Below, one piece after another: positions 1 through 12,156 of a stretch of DNA of 64,000 bases. How positions within the stretch are numbered: the stretch's first letter is position 1; each line of letters opens with the position of its first letter. The DNA is from Marsupella aquatica (Eukaryota > Marchantiophyta): positions 24,676,001 to 24,740,000 of the forward strand of contig OZ316892.1 of assembly GCA_973895155.1 (NCBI GenBank), given 5' to 3'. A program made the translations under genes and the position numbers. A model generated the notes under the pieces. It searched no databases, was not told the DNA's origin, and was given only the letters and a program-made list of their open reading frames with translations.

Positions 1-3000
1 TGACAAGGTACCAGTGCGTTGCTGGTTTTAGATATGCCTCGATAACTTACTGTGGAGCAATTTGGCATTGGCGTCGGCACAGCTGATGTTTGCGTGGGAG
101 TATTTGAAAGGTTGTTGGTGATGTTGTTTGTCGTTGGTCTCGCAATTTGGCGAGGCGAGTGAGCTACATCAGTGGGCCGGCATTTCTGGTGAAACGTTAT
201 GGCGCCTGAAAGAGGTCTCTGTTTCTCCTTGAGCGAAGCCAAGCAAGCATACCGTCAGCCAGTCCCAAATCCTTATTTGCGCATCCAGGTACAAAATAAT
301 CGAGGTACAACTTTAACCTCAAGGTTTCATCAGCTGCTATTCGTCGATTCCTCCGCGTGTTCAGTGGCTGCCATGCCTGCAGACTGATATGGACCAAACC
401 TTAGGAGTGAGGGTTGTTTCTATTGTTATACAATCAACAATCGCTATAGCTTCCTTTTCTTGAACATTCAACTTCGTGATGACAAAGAACTGACAATTGC
501 TTTCGAGGAAAAAGTAAAAGAACTAAGGACTCAGGAGGCACTAGGCAGCCTTTCGAAGAGTCTACTGTACTGTATAGTGACCACTTGTCGGTGGATTCGG
601 ACAAACAACCAACCCAACTCGAATGTTTGGGTCGTAAAGGCTGTGACCCTAAACCATGGTAGACTGTTAGACAAATTACTGTTGTACTGTAATTTTAGAA
701 TTATAATCAAGTAATCGATTACGATATTACCAGCAAGTTTAATGGAGGCTTGGCCACAGAACTCCCAGTATTATTATTAAAGTATGCAAACCAGTTATAG
801 TAATTTCTTGCTCTGGACAGTTGTCGAGCTCGGGTTCGATGCCAGCAGTCTTCTTCTCTCTGCAGTCAACTCAAGCACAATGTGTCATTGCTGTACATCG
901 CTTGTGTACAGTCAATGAATTCATTGATACAGTACATCAGAATGATGTAACTGAGCTGAGCTATCAGAGAGAGGTGATCCACCTCTCGAAAGATCCACTC
1001 ATCATTGCCATCACCTTGTAATTCAATCCTAGACGACTAATTATAGAAACGAAACTTCGGAGACTAAGGAGAGAGTCAGTTTGTAGACTTGTTCCGGATT
1101 CGAGTATTTGGAACCCGATTGGAATCACTAAATCTAAAAGGGGCCACACAGGAGTGGCACATTTGCTTCGACCTAGATGAACTGAGGGAGAAGCGCGGAA
1201 GAAGGAAACGTTTCAAGGCGAGATACTCACGATATGCAATCCGTGGAAACTCCAATGTTTCCCAAGAAACTTTAGTTTAAGTACCATGACATGACACTAT
1301 GGAACTCTGAGATCAACGTCAAGTTAGTGAAGGCCAATAAGGGTTCACATGATTTCAAAAGAATCTCGTCATTAATTCATTTAAAGCACACTGGTGCTCT
1401 AATGATTACTGTACGCAAGAATTTTAAAGTAAATCATTTCAAAGCATTGTGCAATGTGCAATCAGGTAAAGCATCATTTCTAGGTTAGACGGCCATGAGT
1501 CATTCTGCAGAATAGTCCATCATTCTATGGTTGGTAGTCTCTTCATAAATGCTTTGAAGGCTATTGAATTCAGTGAACATTTCTCTCTCAGAGAACAACT
1601 GTAGCTCTTTATGTGTGACTTTCGGAGGTTGGCTCCGCTGAAGACCTGTACTTCAGAAGCACAGGACCAGCAAGACATCCCTTGAGTAAGCCTGAGCCGG
1701 AGAATTGGAACTTCCGTTCTCACCGAGCATTTCAGTGTTCAGACTTGCTGCATGGATACAACGCACCTGTGAATTTAGAACGAAGATATTCGCTTCCCTT
1801 CTAAACACACAAATAATCAAGATTGACTAGCTGTCAGACCACAAAAAACGCCTCCTATTTAAAGTTTTGGAGGTCATTATGATCAGTGAATTCAAGTGCT
1901 AGCATCTGATGAATGAGAAAATTCTACTTATGGATCGTGTGGACGAAACTATGGCAGTGTCGTACAGCCTTAGACGATCGGCGATCCGTTGACCGAGTAG
2001 AGAGGTTGAAATATTGTCAGAGTAAGTTGTCGCCAAATTGTCGTCCCAGATTGATTTCAGGCTAACAGGGCCTTCTTCTCCACAGATTGGAAAAAAATAT
2101 TTGAATTTCAGCGCGACCGATTCGGACAAGTCAAACAAGCTGTATAATTGAAATTCGGCACCATTCATTTTTCGAAGTGAGCATATCTTTTTTCCAAATT
2201 GACACTTCAGAGCCCACGTCTGAGTTCGGTAGCCTTCCACACACCATGTTTGGAATGGCTTTCATAAACTCTGGATCAGACGGAGGTGTTCTCATTTTAC
2301 ATGCAGCATCAGAGTTCCAGTCGCGCAGTCCTGTGTATTCTTACCCGACGACTGTATCATTCTGCGGGACAGCCTTTCCAAACTTACGATTCACTTTGAG
2401 CCACGCGGGCATGCGCAGTGCCATCCATAGTAATCGGACAGGAAGCTATGGATAATGGATTGCTCTGACTTGGCCGTCCACCAAATTGATGTCCGACAAC
2501 GGGATGTCTTTCGAAGGACTTGTCGGGTACGATCATTGATCGATGATTCCCTGCAGAAGCCTACTCCTTTCAAGTGCCGCATGCAAGAAAGTCTTTTGTG
2601 GCTGGTCTCGACGACAATTTATGCGCACTACTATGGATAATAAAACGTCACCATTACTACAAACTGTCGAGACCTTAACAAGTTATCGGTGAACTGTTTG
2701 GAGACTTGTCTTGCCGTCCGGGCTTCCATTTTGATCCCGGCTTTCGCATGTCGACCTCCGGTTCGTCCGGGTCTTCCCTCGGGTCCTCCCCTCTTCTGGG
2801 CGGCCGTGGCTGTGTGCTCTCAAGCACTGAATGGGATTCAGTGTTTCTTTCAAAGCAGAAAAAAAATGTTCGATACGTTAAGCAATTAGGAACGACGTCC
2901 TCGGTAGAATTTCGCTTTGAAATGCCACTGCTACTACATCTGCATGGCTATTTCGGACATCGCCACGGGGAACGGTAATAACAGGGAGAAATAGAGAAAT

Positions 3001-3169
3001 CTATCAGGCGATTGGCACACGCAGTGATTCAGGTGATCAGGAGGTATTGTAGTTTTGGTTCTTCCTTCAATCAGTGAGGAGGACGTGAGAGACAGGCTTC
3101 GAAAACTACGTTCCTTGTTCGAGAGAGAGAGAGAGCTACAAGACTGTATAGCGATAAGAAGTCAAAGCC
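1..3169. other. Gene-poor intergenic region
   Basis: I see no supportable gene here. Short open frames at 460-560 (an acidic/basic helical stretch) and 2455-2600 look mildly coding but have no recognisable domain, start or splice context, and could be decayed transposon exons. A (GA)n tract at about 3121-3134 directly precedes the possible first exon at 3170, as is common in plant 5' leaders. Confidence 0.5.
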
Positions 3170-3285
3170 ATGGCTGCTGACGGAGAGTTTGAACTGTTGG
3201 AAGAATCAGAGTTTTCCGAGTCTTCTAGGATCCATGAACAGAGAGCTTTATCTCACTCCTCGTCCGCCGGTCTTCCTCTAAGCGT
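3170..3285 (+). CDS. Possible first coding exon of an unidentified gene
   Basis: An ATG in good plant context (AGCCATGGC) opens a 38-codon frame that is acidic and Ser/Glu-rich. It begins MAADGEFELLEESEFSESS and runs into a textbook donor, GTAAGTAGG, at 3286. A GA-rich leader lies just upstream. I could not find a convincing downstream exon before the repeats at 4488, so the gene may be short, broken, or continue beyond what I can join. No family is recognised. The call rests only on start context, composition and donor quality. Confidence 0.25.
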
Positions 3286-4487
3286 GTAAGTAGGAGTGTT
3301 TCAGTAATTATCAAGTGCTGTACAGACGATGGGAGACTGAACTGAAGAATAGCCGATAACTAAGGTATCAACAGCCCTCCACCCGCATTAATTCAGAAAC
3401 TCCGAGCGCACGTACATTTATGGATCCTTTAAAACGAATGCCCCGTCAGAAAGAACCAGGACTTCCAGTTAAAGTCCTCGCGGCTCGCGCAAAATGAGCA
3501 CACCAACACATCACAAGTGTCTCTGTAACCACAAAGAGTTCTCCAGCTATCGCTGCCAAATGCAACAGTGATTAGAATGAAGAGCGAAATCGACGAATAA
3601 TTTATCCAATAAGGCTGGAACGTGCAGCGTCGGCGACTTTCATGGGAAGTTCCATTATTTTCATGATTAGGCAGCCGTCTGCTACTCTGCTCTCTCCGTT
3701 AATTCCGATTGTGTGTCGCAGAAGACGCAGAACATCAAGTTAATTTCCACTACGGCACTACGAGCCAATTTCGAACAAGGACGAATCCGGCAAGAAAGGA
3801 CGACTTGCAGTTTCTCTCAAACCGTGTCGGGCGGGCAACCTTTGGGTTGGCCTTGTGACTTATGACTTGTGAGTTTATATTAGAGAATCACAACCATGCT
3901 ATCACCTGCCTCATTTAAGTACAGCCGTCCGCAGAACATCATTCCAATAATGTAACGTTTCCAAGAATGCGACACATCCATGTCTAATTCGAGTTCCGTT
4001 TGTACAGCAGAGCGATCGCTGTAAATCCAATACAAATCGTCCACACTGTTCTGAAAAGAGGACGATCCCAATCAGATCCGGTTTCGCGTTGCATGTAGCG
4101 CGACCAATGCAGATCCATCCAGACATAACCTTTTGGAAGAGGAGTAATACAAATTCAATTAAAGGAGCAAAACCAAAACAGATCCAGTACAGATCTATTT
4201 CAAGAGGAAGTTATTATTGAAACTGCTTGAACTTTTTGAAAGGAAGTAACTGAAACGGCGAAACCAATCCATTATTGTTATGTCATGCCACATTCTAAGG
4301 GCCAACTCGCATGTAGTCAGTCCTTCAGAGCCAACTCGAATGCAGTCGGTCCTTCAGATTCAGAATGGGGCCTTAATGTGCAACATGTCATCCTCAGAAT
4401 TCAAGATGCTGCCATGCCATAAGCGCCCCTCCTCCGGCACAACGAAACCAAAAGACATCCCTCACTGTCATAGATTCATTCCAGACA
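3286..4487. other. Intergenic, weak degenerate short repeats
   Basis: No gene is seen. From about 3900 to 4260 the sequence repeatedly uses short phrases of the type GATCCA(N)CCAG / CAGATCC at roughly 30-40 bp spacing. This resembles the degenerate GGAATCCATCC family found upstream of the gene at 38429. The stretch may be the intron or former body of the gene begun at 3170. Confidence 0.35.
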
Positions 4488-4724
4488 ACTCTTTGAAGCA
4501 CTGATGACACCCGAACAGGTTGCTGTACGATTATCCAAAGTTTTCAAGGGAGTTGGTCCAGACTACAATTATGATATATTCATACCGCATTTTGGAAGGA
4601 GAAGCACTCTTTGAAGCACTGATGACACCCGAACAGGTTGCTGTACGATTATCCAAAGTTTTCAAGGGAGTTGGTCCAGACTACAATTATGATATATTCA
4701 TACCGCATTTTGGAAGGAGAAGCA
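4488..4724 (+). repeat. Perfect 118-bp tandem duplication (2 copies)
   Basis: The segment starting ACTCTTTGAAGCACTGATGA at 4488 is repeated without visible change from 4606, a period of 118 bp. Both copies end ...GGAAGGAGAAGCA. An AACAGA/AGAACAG-rich simple-sequence tract (4724-4770) follows directly. Perfect identity implies a recent duplication or an assembly duplication. Confidence 0.95.
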
Positions 4725-4769
4725 ACAGAACAGAACAGATCAGAACAGAACAGAGCATAAACAGAGCAG

Positions 4770-5284
4770 AACATACAGCGTCGCCTCTGTTAATTGCAAT
4801 TGGTCGGTAAACATCTCGACGGGCCGCCTCTTCTTTGCAGCTAATTATGATACACCAGGACATCCGTTACGGCGCAGGGCACCATCTCCCAGGATTACTG
4901 GTCGTCACGTCATCTCCTCCTCAGAGTTCCCATCCCGCAAGACGAATTCAAATCGAGTATCGTTCCAGTTTCAGACGTAAAACATCCTCCTCGCTACATC
5001 AGATCACGTTCTTCCACAATTCAAATCGCAGATCTCGTGCCGGAGCCATGACTGTTGAAAGCGTATCAAATTCAGCCCGAATTCAAACCGCAGAACTTGA
5101 GTGTTGTGTGGAGGAGCCTCGACTGTTGAGCCAATGTATCGATGATGTCAAGAATTAAAAAATGCTCCTCCTCCGCACACTTCTGTAATAACCTGACCTA
5201 AGATTGCACTTCACGTGCGCAACCTCGAACTCTGAAATCGGCCGACTGCACGATGCACCTCGAGCGCGAGTTCTTTCAGTACTG
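4770..5284. other. Intergenic, no feature seen
   Basis: An open frame at 4835-5158 (107 residues) has low-complexity composition and no family resemblance. It has no splice or start support, so I do not call it a gene. Confidence 0.4.
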
Positions 5285-6960
5285 TAATAAATAAGTGATG
5301 CCCTTAAGCATGTTTTTGGGGTTGCCATAATTGTATATCAAATCAAATATTACATGTATTGTAAGATACCATTTGATAATAAGATAAATGTCATTTTTTT
5401 TAAATAATGAGTGCGCATGTTATACTAGCACATTCTGATGTGTAATTACCGGGAGTGATATTTTAGTACTCTAATACAAATTAGTTCGTGGACCCCAATG
5501 TGTTGGACCCCAATGTGTTTTGTGTTTGTAATTTTAAAAGAAGCTTCTACTACATATCTAGCACTCCTGCTTGGACCATCAAATAATGAACGAGAAATTT
5601 CAGGCTGGGGCTGGCCATTAAGATTTCCATTGCGGAGCTCTCTAAGCAGTCACGCCACAATTCTAGTCCCTCCTCATTTTTGTGGACGAACAAAGTTATT
5701 TTTTGCCACTAAGTACAAAATTCAAGATGCTCATTTAGTCAATTCTTACCAATTTATTACAATTCATTTCATGTTCCAATTTAACTGTCTGTCGATCGGA
5801 TCTCAAAATGCAATATTCAACTTACAGTGCCACTTTGCCTTCTAGTGTGCCACAACTGACAGAGAAAAATCCCTGCCTTTTGTGCCCAGCTTTCACAACG
5901 GACTTCCAGGCTTCAATTTGTTCTTCATTCCACATGTCGGGGTGCTTGGAACTCTCATGAATTTGATCTTGACTGGCTTGTTGATCTTGCACAGTGTCGG
6001 TTAATTGATCTTTCTTCTGTGAGTTAAGAGTGCCACACGGTGTGAGGGTTCATGCAGTTGATGGTTGTCTCAATCATCTACTACCAACATACTTTTTTTT
6101 ATCATCCTTGTCTGTTTCTTCTCATGGTGAATTTTAATCTCATGATCCCCAATTTTTATCTCAACATCCTCATCATTGGCGGCCGTTTGTTGCTTAGTAA
6201 TGCCCTCGCCATCATTGCGCTTTTGGTAAGCATTTCTCTCGCTATCCTCTATTCAATTGAACCAAAAAATTTAGAATGAGGATGGGCCTACTAAATGCAC
6301 AGGCGATTACTCAGTGTAAATAAAATGGTTATTTGAAATAAATTTACATCAAGTTTTACGGCATGGCGTCCTAAATGTTGCCAAAAACTTGCAACAAACA
6401 CGAAAGGTGGAGTGATTTTATTTTGGAAACCAATCCCTTCCTGTTTGCAGTGCGCCATGATGACATGGTGCGCTGTGGAGTCTCAAATTTTGGAAGGGAC
6501 CTCTAATGGGGTCTGTAACAAGTGTTGCCCTATAACTTATTCCATTTAAATGTTCTCATGATACCCAATTCAACACTTTTGATGTGTGATTAACGGCAAG
6601 GATGTTTTAGTACTCTAACAAACAAGTGATGCCCTCAAACTTATTTGATCCAAGTATAGTCATGATACCCAGTTCAACACTTTGATGTGCAATTACTGGC
6701 AGGGATGTTTTAGTACTCTAACAAGCAAGTGATGCCCTCAAACATATTTGATCTAAGCATACTCATGATACCCAATTCAACACTTTGATGTGCGATTACT
6801 GGCACGGATAGTTTACTACTCTAATAAACAAGTGATGCCCTAAAACATATATATGATCTAAATTTTACTCATGATACCCAATTCAGATTAGATTGAAAAA
6901 TATCTGATCGGCTGTAGATGTACTCATGATACCCCACTTCAGACTTAGAAAATACCTCAC
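5285..6960 (+). repeat. Degenerate ~105-bp tandem repeat family
   Basis: Units contain the phrase CATGATACCCAATTCAACAC followed by TGTG(C)GATTA and then TTTTAGTACTCTAA and AAGTGATGCCCT. Clear units begin near 6557, 6661, 6773, 6869 and 6924 (spacing 104, 112, 96, 55). A diverged relative (AAGTGATGCCCTTAA and TTTTAGTACTCTAATA) is visible at 5290-5480. The stretch between (5500-6500) is AT-rich with no gene. It may be the subterminal part of an old transposon. Confidence 0.7.
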
Positions 6961-7877
6961 AAATTAGTGGAAATCAATTTACTATACATATATATATATA
7001 TATTTATATATTTATATCACAGCAAAAAGGACCTCGCAAAGTAGTGGAAAGGGCCCATTTAGTATATTACAATTACAAGTATATAATGCAACAGAAAGAG
7101 CCCAACAAAGTATAATGGAAGATAGAAAGACATGGAGGGAGCCATTGAACCATGTAAACCCCATGGACAGTGACACCTTTTATATCTTATTTTTTCTTGT
7201 TTACAAAACTTTTTCACTGACAAAGTTTCACAATTCCCCTTTCTATTAAGTGGAATTCATGAGCTACAAGCAGTTTGGAAAGACCTTTCCTTCTAATCTA
7301 ACATCTCTAGTTGTCATGAGGAATCCAGTGAGTGGTGAATTTTCAAAGATTCTTCCATCACTCGCTGTTCATACTATTTGAATGTTTCTAAATCTTGTTT
7401 AGTGACTAACTTATACTTTAGTTATTCAATTGAATCTTATTTTTTGAGTTTGTTAGAAAGGGTTTGGAAAGATCATTCCAATGAACCTGATATAGCCATA
7501 TTTTATTGAATTGAGAGACATGGAAAATTTCAAATTCCAACGACAACTGTCTACTTTTTCTCTTGTCACATTTTGACGCTCGTCTGTAATGAGTACTACA
7601 TGAGAAGAAAGAGGGTATCTCAATGGCTGCAAAAACTATACAAGCCTTCTGGAAAAAGTGAAGGCCCATCCTAGCTTCATTTGTTATCCACTTCAACTTA
7701 GAAAATACCCCAAAAAATTAGTGGAAAATGGCTAATATATGAATCACAGATAGAAGGATCCAACAAATAACAATGGAGTCCGCAAAGAGCTAGAGAGCTG
7801 ACAAAATGCATGTTTGACTAAGTCCAAATCGAATGTAAAGTACTTTTTGGTTTTATTTAATTATTGCATTTTATGGA
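6961..7877. other. AT-rich intergenic region
   Basis: The region contains a TA-rich microsatellite at about 6986-7017 and paired phrases such as CTTAGAAAATACC(C/T)CA-AAATTAGTGGAAA at 6945 and 7697. No coding frame has support. Confidence 0.4.
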
Positions 7878-7967
7878 GTAAGACTTGTAAATGGTAATTC
7901 CAAGTACACCAATTAAGTCACACGAAAATAATGTAAAAAGAATTGAACTATACTCTTTACAGTATTT
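7878..7967 (+). repeat. Isolated satellite unit left of the CACTA element
   Basis: GTAAGAC...AAGTACACCAATTAAGTCAC...AATAATGTAAAA matches unit type A of the array at 19736-21300 almost base for base. The CACTA element begins at 7968, right after this fragment, so the transposon separates it from the main array about 11.8 kb away. Bases 7965-7967 (TTT) are the left copy of the target-site duplication. Confidence 0.8.
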
Positions 7968-7998
7968 CACTCGTACATATTTCAGCTTTTTCCGATAC
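7968..7998 (+). repeat. CACTA left terminal inverted repeat
   Basis: Starts CACTCGTACAT at 7968 and pairs with 18134-18165 over about 30 bp with scattered mismatches. The second element base-block differs (CACTC here against CACTA at the other end). Confidence 0.85.
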
Positions 7999-8420
7999 TT
8001 TTTTTCACGCCGGAGTGGCTTTCCGATACTCACAACATCGTTAATTTCCGATTCTATTTTCCACGCATATTTGCCATGTTACCCACATCGGTAACAGTAC
8101 TACCGATACTAAAAGTATCGGATGTGTTGTACCATTCTAATTGCATCGGACATTTTCCGATTCACAAAAAATCAGACAGTGTCATGGCCGTGGAGCAGGA
8201 GGCATCTGATACCATGATATTCGCATATAGCTTGTGATGTTAGAAAGAACGGAAATGTTTTCGATATAAATAGTATCGGTAATGGTTTCCGATCTTTATA
8301 CGAAGTGGATAGGAACGGAAACAGTATCCGATGGTTTTGGTATGGAAAAGGTTCCCGGTGGGTTTTGTATGGCATATGGTGTCCGTTGTTTTGGAAATCG
8401 GACCAATTGGGTTTTGTTAG
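7985..8420. repeat. Left subterminal transposase-site cluster
   Basis: Short TCCGATA / TATCGGA / CATCGGA motifs occur in both orientations more than ten times in about 430 bp, including one palindromic pair (CCGATACTAAAAGTATCGG) near 8102. By analogy with Spm, such arrays bind the element's own DNA-binding protein (TNPA) and carry its promoter. That function is inferred. Confidence 0.75.
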
Positions 8421-8781
8421 AGTGGGGGCTTAGGAGTGGCATGGGGGGATTTACATTTTTCTTCTAAGGCAAGTCATTGTATCCCTGATAATTTTCCAAA
8501 TGTATGGACATGGGACTCAGTATGGGAAGGGTCAACTTCAAAGGAATATAATTGGAATTGAGCTTTCATTTGATGTTAAGTGGTAGGACTTAATGACCAC
8601 TTGTCACTAGCTAGAGGGGAGAGTGAAGCAATTTAGGTAAAATAACAACAAAGAATGTTATAATTACAATGTACGTAAATAAGGTATATATATATATGCC
8701 GATGAAATCAATACATGGAGACAAGTGGTCATTTAGGTCTATATAGCTAGTGCTAGCTGCCTAGCTATTACCATGGAATTC

Positions 8782-11700
8782 CTAAGTAACTAGGTCTACA
8801 TTCTCAGTTTCCAAATCTTCAACAACAACTACATTTGGTTGTTCTTGGACTATAGACCGTGATCGAGGAATGTAGGGCATCACAATGGACCACTCCGGGT
8901 CATCAGGATAAGGGAGATAGAACGCCTGCTCAAGATGATGAGGGAATGCAAAAGGATCTGAGGAGTTTGAGCTAATGACAGCCCCTGTCTTCAGTCGTGT
9001 GAAGCCACAAGGATCCTCTTCACATGTCCTATTGTGGCCAACAAGATTCATCCGAAACCATTTGCACTTCAACACCACCTCTTCCAATGTTGTATGCGCA
9101 TGATACTTTACAACAAGGATCTCTTCTATCTTTCTGTTGTGAGCTATAGTAGAACGGATGGGGTTTGTGTCAGAGATGCTACTTTGTGAATCTTGGGTGA
9201 ACCAACCCATCACCCCACAATCTTGTGTAGCTGCCCTCTTGTCATCAAGCCGTTCCACACGAAAGTGTCTTCCCTTGGACCACATGGCAGTCCTAGTTGT
9301 AACTGTAAGTAGTGGTCCATGAACCAAGGTGCGCAACTCATCAGTCACCTTTGGGAAGTGTGATACACTCTCCCCAATACCCACCAAGGCATCCACCTCC
9401 AACAACTTCCCCTTCATGTACATGTGGAATTTGGGAAATAAGCGTGGTCTCCGACTATTGTGCTTATCCTCCTCGTACAATGTGGTCCACTCCCCAACAA
9501 TCTCTGGGGAGTTATACAACATGAATGTGGTGAGTTTAGTGCGCTCACTAGGTTCCAAAAGTCGTTCTCCCTTTGCACCTGTCAAACGGTCATCCTCATA
9601 GTCTGCTTCTCTTGATGCCTCATCTATCCATCCGTTTGGAGCATTTGGATCAAGTGTAGCAATAATGTTTGTACAATAGAACATGCTCTCTGCTCCAAGA
9701 TGACGCTCGGCAATGCTACCTTCCAACCTTGCGCGATTTGAAACATAGGACTTCATCAATCCCATGTACCGCTCTACCCAATACATCCAATGACAATGTA
9801 CAGGGCCTGCAATACCAACCTCACACACTAGATGTAGTTGAAAATGAACCTGACCGTCAAAAAATGAAGGAGGAAGGGCCCTCTCAAGTTTGCACACAAC
9901 CTCCACTCCAAACACCTCCATTGCTGCAACCTCATCCTCATTGACCTCCTTTTGACACACCCATCTCAACAACTTACCCAATGACCAAAGGGCATCACGA
10001 AGATCCTCACTACCCAATCCAATAATAGCAACTGGAATAACATGCTGCAATAGACGATGGTAATCATGGGTCTTCAAGAAAGCTGGCCATTTTGGAGAGT
10101 CAGATCCACCAAATGCCTTGCGGAGATTAGCACCATACCCTGTAGGAAATCGCATAGATCCAATGCGTTTGCAAAACTCAATTCGCTCACCTCTTGTCAA
10201 CATCCAAGGAGGATGAATAGTAAGGGAGGCATTATCGGGATCCATAGATGGCCAAAAACCATGAGGGCCCTGCATCCCCATCTCTTCACAACTCTCTCTC
10301 CAGTTGTTGTCTTTCTCTCCATATAGATGGCGAATCAAGGACCTCCCAACATTTCCCTCGATGTGCATAGGATCAAATAAATGGTTAAGTGGCATCTCAG
10401 CTCAATAAGGCAACTGTGACAATGCAGATAAACAAGTCATGCCACACCGGGCAAACTGCAATGGGTCATCTGGGTCACATACTCTCCCCCATACCTCTTT
10501 CCAATATGCTGGATCCTTTGGAATAGGTGGAGGTCGTCTGTCTGGTTGGCCATCCTCAGTGTCATATAAAAAGGGGTCACTCCTCCAATCATGGTCGGGA
10601 GGGAGGTACTTGGTGTGACCAATGTACACTATCTTCCGTAAGGTCTTGGACTTTGGCCGCGCTATTCCTTCCAAATCAGGTCCACAAGTTGGGCAAGCTC
10701 GATATCCCGATGTGGTAAGGCCAGAAATATATCCAAACCCTGCATATATATGCATGGTTTTAAAATATAGCCCATAAGTAAATAGTTAACTTAATTAAAA
10801 GACGTGCTCTTAACTCATTACATAACAAAGCATGCTTGGGTAATTTAACAAAGATACATACCTGGAAGATCATGTATGGTCCACATAAGAATGGCCTTCA
10901 ACTTAAATTTTTGATGTAAACCCCCTGTTTGCACTCTTCCATCATAGCAATCCACACCCCTCCAAAGCTTTTGCAGCTCCTCAATCAATGGTTGCAAGTA
11001 CACATCAATTTTTTTCACTTGCTTAGGGCCAGGGATAATCATAGAAAGTAGCAAATGACCCTTCTTCATGGACATCCATGGAGGGATGTTGTAATTAGTA
11101 AGGACCACTGGCCATAGTGAATATGGCTGGGCCTTACCTGCTAGTGCAAATGGGCTGATGCCATCTGCTGCCAAACCTAGACGAACATGACGTGGGTCTG
11201 TTCGGAACTTGCCCCACCTCTCTTCCACAAACCTGTTTGCGAGGGAGTCAACCATCATGCGCATGGTGGGTGGGTGTGAACTCATACCTGAGCGATGCTG
11301 GGAATGCCAAACCATATACTCAGCCAACTCAGCACATCTATACTGGTGGCGCAAGTGAGGTATAAGAGGGAAGTACCTCATGACCTTTTGAGGTACTTTT
11401 CCTGTCAACATGTCATCACGATACCTTGGCTTCTCACATACAGGACATGATGTTGCATCTTTATAATTGCCTCTAAAGAGAACACAATCATTCACACAAG
11501 CATGTATGACTTCATACTTGAGGCCTATGGATTTCAACACCTTTTTAGCCTCTTTCCAAGAGCTTGGCAAGTTGTTTCCTTCTGGCAACACCAGATCATG
11601 CAATGAACGAAACAGATCATCGAGAAGTAGGTTGCTTGCTCCATGTCTTTGCTGCAAGTTCAACAACAACATTATTGCTGAAAGACGAGACAAACGTGAC

Positions 11701-11987
11701 CCATCATATATCCGAGTTTGAGCATGTTGTCGAGCTTCCTCCCATTGTTTGGAGGATGAACTCCGCTGACCTTGTTGACGTGGAGGAGGGACCTCTGCAG
11801 TGTTCTCCCAATCAGCCTCCTCATGAACATCGTCATAGAATTGGTGCATCAACTCATCCATGGCCCTATCTTCATCAACTCTTGCTTGGGAGGCATCTGG
11901 TACTTGGTGTGGGACATTTGGATCGCCATCTGGTGGGAGGGAGGCCTGTTGCCAATCCTCCATGGCCTCAACAAGGTGTTGCCGCAT
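8782..11987 (-). CDS. CACTA TNP2-like transposase (one in-frame stop)
   Basis: The exons are 11987-10862 and 10739-8782, joined in phase (G|GG) by a GTATGT donor and a TATGCAG acceptor. The product is about 1,027 residues. Exon 1 starts with an acidic/Gln-rich region. It then carries a CPVC-type zinc motif and the Transposase_21 (TNP2) core, including LGLAADGISPF and a PWMSMKKGHLLLSMIIPGPK stretch, and ends at WTIHDLPG. Exon 2 has a YISGL...YRACPTCGPD segment, then LNHLFDPMHIEGNV. A DUF4218-like block follows (LPPSFFDGQVHFQLHLVCE, MYWVERYMGLMKSYV, RLEGSIAERHLGAE). The C-terminus is DUF4216-like. A TGA at 10402-10404 interrupts the frame nine bases before a second ATG (10395) in the same frame. 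No intron explains it, so the copy is probably disabled by one point mutation. The enzyme would excise the element at its CACTA ends. Confidence 0.9.
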
Positions 11988-12156
11988 AGCTCATGGTAAT
12001 ACCCCAACATCTGACTCAACATATGCATTCTATCATACAACACATAAAACATATATATAAGCTTGAGTTAATTAGCTCACGGGGTTGTCCAAAAATACAC
12101 ATTTTTCTTAATATATTACTCAAAAAATGGGGAATACATATATATATATGTATGTA

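Noticed and set aside
4520-5845. Open frames of 96-115 residues
   Set aside because: Two are created by the 118-bp duplication or low-complexity sequence; none shows family resemblance or gene context.
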